Shown: positions 7,488 through 10,579 of the stretch, piece after piece
Numbering within the stretch: the first letter of the stretch is position 1
Layout: each line of letters starts with the position of its first letter
Assembly (NCBI GenBank): GCA_021793935.1
Contig: JAJYRV010000042.1
Location: forward strand, 1-10,579
DNA: 10,579 nt
Origin: Actinomycetes bacterium
Lineage (GTDB): Bacteria; Actinomycetota; Actinomycetes; Actinomycetales; Beutenbergiaceae
Direction: 5' to 3'
The notes under the pieces: generated by a model
The model's database searches: none
What the model was told of the DNA's origin: nothing
Seen by the model: the letters and a program-made list of their open reading frames with translations, nothing else
Position numbers and translations under genes: made by a program

Positions 7488-9000
7488 CAGAGGTTCCTTC
7501 CATCACTAGGTCGAGCACACCGTGCTCATTGATCTGATCCGCCGGCCCTTGGTGGACCACTGCGCCATCGGCGACGACGAGCACCTGGTCGGCGAGGCCG
7601 AGCACTTCCTCGATCTCACTCGAGACGACAACCACCGCCGTCCCGCTCCGTGCGAGTGCTCGAATCAAGCTGTAGATCTCCGCGCGCGCGCCGACGTCGA
7701 CCCCACGCGTCGGTTCATCCAACAGGAGAACATCGCAACCGTGGACCAGCCAGCGGGCAAGCATCGCCTTTTGCTGGTTTCCCCCCGAAAGGGTTCTGAT
7801 CGCGCGGTTGGGGTCCGGCGGGGAGAGTTGAAGCGCCTGGATCTGTTCGCGGGCCGCCTTTCTCTCGGCCCGTTCATCGAGTACCCCCCAATGCGCGAAT
7901 CGACCAAAGGTCGACAGGGTGATGTTCCGGTATACAGGCTCATCGAGGAGTAATCCCTGACTCTTGCGCTCTTCCGGCGCGAGGCCGATGCCACGGGCGA
8001 CGGCGCTGCCGACGTCGCCCGGACGCACCTCGCGCCCCTTGACCGTCACCGAGCCTGCTGTGGACTTCCGCGCGCCGTATAGGGTTTCGAGAATTTCCGA
8101 TCGGCCTGCGCCGACGAGGCCGGCTAGTCCGACCACTTCCCCGGCGCGCACCGAGAAGTTCACGTCGTCGAAGATTCCCTCCAACGCAAGGTCCTTCACC
8201 TCGAGAACCACGTCCCCCGGCGTTTCGACGGGCGCGCCACCAAAATCGCTCTCCACGTGGCGCCCGGTCATCATCTGGATGAGTTCCGCTGTTGGGGTTT
8301 GCGAGACCTCGAGGCCGGCGGCGATCGTCTTACCGTCTTTCAGCACGGTGATGCGGTCACCGATCGCGCGAATCTCTTCGAGCCGGTGCGAGATGTAGAT
8401 AACCGCCACACCACTGGCGGTGAGGGACTCCACGACTCGGAACAGGTTGCGCACCTCTTCCGGGTCCAGGACTGCGGAGGGCTCGTCCATGACGATCACC
8501 TTCGCGTCGTGCGAGAGGGCGCGGGCCATCGAGACGATCTGCTTGCCGGCTGCCGAAAGGCGCCCGACGTCACGGCCGGGGGGTATTTCTGGGTGACCGA
8601 GGCGCCGGAGCAATTCCTTCGTCCGGGCATGCGCCTCGGCACGGCGCAGCACACCGCCGCGGGAGAGTTCGTGCCCGAGATAGATGTTTTCAGCGACCGA
8701 GAGACCGTCGACGACGTCGAGTTCCTGGTACATCGTCGCGATGCCGAGCTCGATCGCCTTCGTCGGGGAGTCGATCGTGACTACCTCGTCGTTCCAGCGA
8801 ATCTCGCCGGAATCGGGCAGGTGTGCGCCCGCGAGAACTTTGATGAGTGTGGATTTCCCCGCCCCGTTCTGCCCCAGGAGGCAATGGACCTCGGCGGGGC
8901 GTACGTCAAAGTGCACGCCGTCGAGGGCCTTCGCGCCCGGGAAGTGCTTCGTGAGTTCCGTGACACGTAATAACTGGGAGTTGGGGTCTGCTGTGACCAT
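7480..9000 (-). CDS. Sugar ABC transporter ATPase with two fused domains (RbsA/MglA-like)
   Basis: A 506-residue protein with two ABC ATPase domains in tandem, the form used by ribose, galactose and xylose importers. Domain 1: Walker A GQNGAGKST (43-51), signature LSAAGKQ (148-154), Walker B VIVMDEP (168-174), H-loop ISHR (203-206). Domain 2: GLVGAGRSE (294-302), where Arg replaces the Walker A lysine as is usual in this family, signature LSGGNQQ (404-410) and Walker B VLLLDEP (424-430). One site is therefore canonical and one degenerate, as in RbsA. The first signature is unusual in having Ala-Ala instead of the common Gly residues. It is the first gene of the operon, with no Shine-Dalgarno before the ATG; a promoter is placed so that the transcript would start at that ATG. 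Another ATG eight bases upstream is out of frame. Confidence 0.95.
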   Translation of the reverse strand: MVTADPNSQLLRVTELTKHFPGAKALDGVHFDVRPAEVHCLLGQNGAGKSTLIKVLAGAHLPDSGEIRWNDEVVTIDSPTKAIELGIATMYQELDVVDGLSVAENIYLGHELSRGGVLRRAEAHARTKELLRRLGHPEIPPGRDVGRLSAAGKQIVSMARALSHDAKVIVMDEPSAVLDPEEVRNLFRVVESLTASGVAVIYISHRLEEIRAIGDRITVLKDGKTIAAGLEVSQTPTAELIQMMTGRHVESDFGGAPVETPGDVVLEVKDLALEGIFDDVNFSVRAGEVVGLAGLVGAGRSEILETLYGARKSTAGSVTVKGREVRPGDVGSAVARGIGLAPEERKSQGLLLDEPVYRNITLSTFGRFAHWGVLDERAERKAAREQIQALQLSPPDPNRAIRTLSGGNQQKAMLARWLVHGCDVLLLDEPTRGVDVGARAEIYSLIRALARSGTAVVVVSSEIEEVLGLADQVLVVADGAVVHQGPADQINEHGVLDLVMEGTSDE

Positions 9001-9006
9001 AGCGCC

Positions 9007-9036
9007 ATGTTAGACACCGCTTATGAGAGGTGTCAA
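9007..9036 (-). promoter_or_regulatory. Promoter of the sugar transport operon (leaderless spacing)
   Basis: On the minus strand a consensus -35, TTGACA (9036-9031), is followed after 18 bases by TAACAT (9012-9007). Counting seven positions beyond the -10 puts the transcription start on 9000, the A of the ATPase ATG. This agrees with the absence of a Shine-Dalgarno. The transcription start itself is not seen, only predicted. Confidence 0.65.
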
Positions 9037-9039
9037 ACA
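9008..9039. promoter_or_regulatory. Candidate ROK operator overlapping the operon promoter
   Basis: TGTTAGACACC (9008-9018) and GGTGTCAAACA (9029-9039) form an inverted repeat matching at 10 of 11 positions with a 10-base spacer. Arm centres are 21 bases apart, two helical turns, as expected for a dimeric helix-turn-helix regulator. The right arm covers the -35 and the left arm covers the -10 of the transport operon, so binding would repress. The adjacent ROK protein is the natural candidate; no other copy of the motif was noticed in the window. Confidence 0.65.
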
Positions 9040-9072
9040 AAAGTCGACTAAAAGCCGCGCCGCTACCGAAAC

Positions 9073-9101
9073 GTGACCAAAATAAGTCCTAGTGGTTTAC
9101 T
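9073..9101 (+). promoter_or_regulatory. Candidate promoter of the ROK regulator gene (leaderless spacing)
   Basis: GTGACC (9073-9078) and TTTACT (9096-9101) are separated by 17 bases, each matching four of six consensus positions. The predicted start is 9108, the A of the ATG, and there is no Shine-Dalgarno. An inverted repeat ATAAGT (9082-9087)/ACTTAT (9099-9104) overlaps the -10 and might be a second, different control site. Weak on its own; supported by the same geometry on the opposite side. Confidence 0.35.
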
Positions 9102-9107
9102 TATCAC

Positions 9108-10328
9108 ATGAATGAATCCTTACTGAAGTCCGCCCCTCCCGGATCGGCGCGGTCCCGAGAATCGGACCCGCGTTCCGCCGGTGCTCTTTTCCAGTTCGTG
9201 CGCGACGGTTATCCGCGTACTCGCGCCGATATCATCACAGCGAGCGGATTCGCCCGGCCCACCGTGACAGCCAGAATCGATGAGTTGCAGAAGCACGGGT
9301 TGATCGTGCCAACGGGGGAAGCATCCTCCACAGGTGGACGGCCACCCGCAACGTTCTCCTTCAACCCCGGCGTACGGGTCCTCCTCGTGGCCGACTTAGG
9401 CGCGAGCCAAGGACGGCTCGCAGTCACCGATCTGGCCTCGCAGGTGCTCAGCGAGCGTTCGATCGAGATTTCGATCAGCAAGGGCCCTGAACCGGTATTG
9501 GACACGGTGGCTGATGAGTTCCTCTCGATGCTCGAGGAGAACGGACGGCCGTTGGAGGACGTCATCGGCGTGGGCATCGGCCTGCCCGGTCCGGTCGAGC
9601 ACGATGTCGGTCGCCCGATCAGCCCGCCGATCATGCCCGGATGGGACGGTTTCGACGTGCCCGGCTATCTCCAGCGCACGTTCCCGGCTCCGATCCTCGT
9701 TGACAACGATGTGAATATCATGGCGCTGGGCGAGCATCATTCGCATTGGCCGGACGTCGAGAACCTCATCTTCGTCAAGGTTGCCACCGGTATCGGCGCC
9801 GGCCTGATCATTGACGGCGAACTTCGCCGTGGGGAACTGGGCTCAGCCGGGGACCTCGGTCACATCGCCGTACCCCGAGCAAGCGACGTCCCGTGCCTCT
9901 GCGGCAACCTCGGCTGTTTAGAAGCCCTCGCGAGCGGTCACGCCGTTGTTAATGCCCTGCGCGAGAAGGGGTATTCGATCGACCGCACCCAGCGGATTGT
10001 CGAACTCGTCCGTGCGGGCGATACGGTGGCGATGCAAACCGTTCGGGAAGCAGGCCGGGATATTGGCCAAGTAGTCGCGAGCGTTGTCAATCTACTCAAC
10101 CCATCGGTGATCGTCATCGGGGGCCAGGTGGCCGCTGTCGGGGAACATCTCCTCGCGGGCATTCGCGAGGTGGTCTACAGCCGGTCCCTCCCCCTTGCCA
10201 CGCAGCACTTGCGGATCGTCGTCTCGAAGTCTGCCGGGCAGGCCGGGATCCTCGGAGCGTCCCAGATGGTCATTGAACAGGTTCTTTCCGCCCCCGCAAT
10301 TGACCAGCTCCTCGCTTCTCAGGCCTGA
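9108..10328 (+). CDS. ROK-family transcriptional regulator
   Basis: A 406-residue ROK (repressor, ORF, kinase) protein. Residues about 24-85 are a winged helix-turn-helix (recognition-helix region GFARPTVTARIDEL, 47-60, and the wing GGRPPATFSF, 76-85). Residues about 90-400 are the sugar-kinase-like ROK domain: DLGAS (96-100), GVGIGLPGPV (154-163), DNDVN (199-203), TGIGAGLIIDGEL (227-239) and the zinc motif with His252, Cys263, Cys265 and Cys270. NagC, Mlc and XylR are of this type: they repress sugar genes and release DNA on binding a sugar or its phosphate. It is divergent from the transport operon across 107 bases, which strongly suggests it regulates that operon. The start is the ATG at 9108; no better in-frame start gives a complete helix-turn-helix. 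Effector unknown. Confidence 0.93.
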   Translation: MNESLLKSAPPGSARSRESDPRSAGALFQFVRDGYPRTRADIITASGFARPTVTARIDELQKHGLIVPTGEASSTGGRPPATFSFNPGVRVLLVADLGASQGRLAVTDLASQVLSERSIEISISKGPEPVLDTVADEFLSMLEENGRPLEDVIGVGIGLPGPVEHDVGRPISPPIMPGWDGFDVPGYLQRTFPAPILVDNDVNIMALGEHHSHWPDVENLIFVKVATGIGAGLIIDGELRRGELGSAGDLGHIAVPRASDVPCLCGNLGCLEALASGHAVVNALREKGYSIDRTQRIVELVRAGDTVAMQTVREAGRDIGQVVASVVNLLNPSVIVIGGQVAAVGEHLLAGIREVVYSRSLPLATQHLRIVVSKSAGQAGILGASQMVIEQVLSAPAIDQLLASQA

Positions 10329-10348
10329 CCGGCAAATCTCCGCCGCAG

Positions 10349-10368
10349 CCATGCCTGAACCATGCCTG
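10349..10368 (+). repeat. 9-bp direct repeat downstream of the ROK gene
   Basis: CCATGCCTG occurs at 10349-10357 and again at 10360-10368. It lies 20 bases past the ROK stop codon. Function unknown; it may be chance. Confidence 0.3.
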
Positions 10369-10388
10369 CCGGCACCTGGGCTTTCAGT

Positions 10389-10407
10389 GGCGCTTATAAG
10401 CAGCGCC
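10389..10407 (+). terminator. First hairpin downstream of the ROK gene
   Basis: GGCGCT (10389-10394) pairs with AGCGCC (10402-10407) around a TATAAGC loop; the middle also reads as the perfect palindrome GCTTATAAGC (10392-10401). It lies 60 bases after the ROK stop codon. No U-tract follows, so termination here is tentative. Confidence 0.35.
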
Positions 10408-10433
10408 GAGCCCCTCACTAGCGCGCCGAGCCC
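10403..10433. repeat. 11-bp direct repeat with 20-base period
   Basis: GCGCCGAGCCC is present at 10403-10413 and 10423-10433, exactly 20 bases apart. Each copy can pair with a neighbouring complementary arm, giving two consecutive hairpins. The shared arm sequence suggests a duplicated terminator or a pair of binding sites. Confidence 0.45.
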
Positions 10434-10455
10434 GTTCGCTATCGGCTCACGGCGC
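10423..10455 (+). terminator. Second hairpin downstream of the ROK gene
   Basis: GCGCC-GAGCC (10423-10432) pairs with GGCTC (10444-10448) and GGCGC (10451-10455), with a two-base AC bulge and an 11-base loop. It is the stronger of the two hairpins behind the ROK gene. It lacks a U-tract, which is frequent in GC-rich genomes; read as a probable terminator of that gene. Confidence 0.4.
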
Positions 10456-10466
10456 CCGCTCCGCTG

Positions 10467-10579
10467 ATGGTTACAGGCACGATACCGACTCCGCCGCGTT
10501 CCCGCGCCGAAGGGGTAGCGGGTCTGTTGAAAAGTGCTCCCATGCCCCGCGCGTTGGCCCGTATTTTGGATGACGACGG
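10467..10579 (+). CDS. Possible start of a further gene (partial, uncertain)
   Basis: A plus-strand frame starting at ATG 10467 is open to the right edge; the predicted peptide includes SRAEGVAGLLKSAP and ends PRALARILDDD. An in-frame TTG about 60 bases on, preceded by AAGGGG, or the in-frame ATG at 10542, are other possible starts. There is no Shine-Dalgarno before 10467. I recognise no family in 37 residues. A minus-strand frame over the same bases (stop at 10439-10441) is equally open, and third-position GC does not distinguish them. Confidence 0.25.
   Translation, partial: MVTGTIPTPPRSRAEGVAGLLKSAPMPRALARILDDD

Noticed and set aside
9006..9008. ATG just upstream of the ABC ATPase start
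   Set aside because: It is eight bases upstream, out of frame, and leads to a short frame unrelated to the ATPase.
9042..9049. AGTCGACT palindrome in the divergent intergenic region
   Set aside because: Eight bases is short enough to be chance, and it lies outside both promoter cores.
10439..10579. Minus-strand frame entering from the right edge and stopping at 10439
   Set aside because: It is open for about 46 codons but has no recognisable motif, and codon use does not favour it over the plus-strand frame. Not enough sequence to call.

Overview
The window is GC-rich. Its genes use G- or C-ending codons and match actinobacterial families: a FurA-type peroxide regulator beside a catalase, a FadE5-like acyl-CoA dehydrogenase, and a ROK-controlled ribose-type ABC importer. 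It most likely comes from an actinomycete chromosome, perhaps Micrococcales. That placement is inferred from protein style, not from a search. Coding density is high. No transposase, integrase, phage gene, CRISPR array, tRNA or rRNA was seen.

Layout. Positions 1-927 (minus strand) hold furA followed by the 5' part of a monofunctional haem catalase that runs off the left edge. A perfect 19-bp palindrome at 946-964 is the likely FurA/PerR-type operator. Positions 1043-2803 (minus) hold one acyl-CoA dehydrogenase with its own hairpin terminator (990-1024) and a 17-bp inverted repeat just upstream of its start (2810-2826). Positions 2934-9000 (minus) form one five-gene operon, in transcription order: sugar ABC ATPase, permease, lipoprotein binding protein, Gfo/Idh/MocA dehydrogenase, xylose-isomerase-like TIM-barrel enzyme. 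It ends at a strong hairpin (2866-2915). A ROK-family regulator (9108-10328, plus) is transcribed divergently. The last 250 bases hold repeats and hairpins and perhaps the start of another gene.

How the parts work together. The importer would bring in a sugar or sugar-like compound. The dehydrogenase would oxidise or reduce it with a nicotinamide cofactor, and the metal-dependent TIM-barrel enzyme would isomerise, epimerise or eliminate the product. No sugar kinase is present. This pairing fits the oxidation/elimination routes known for levoglucosan and 3-keto-glycosides, but the substrate cannot be read from sequence. The ROK protein is the obvious candidate regulator. An inverted repeat in the divergent intergenic region lies exactly over the best promoter of the transport operon.

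A recurring pattern is that genes heading transcription units (furA, the ABC ATPase, the ROK gene, perhaps the acyl-CoA dehydrogenase) lack a usable Shine-Dalgarno and have a -10-like hexamer placed so that transcription would begin on the A of the ATG. Genes inside operons have Shine-Dalgarno-like sequences, mostly good. This suggests leaderless translation at operon heads.
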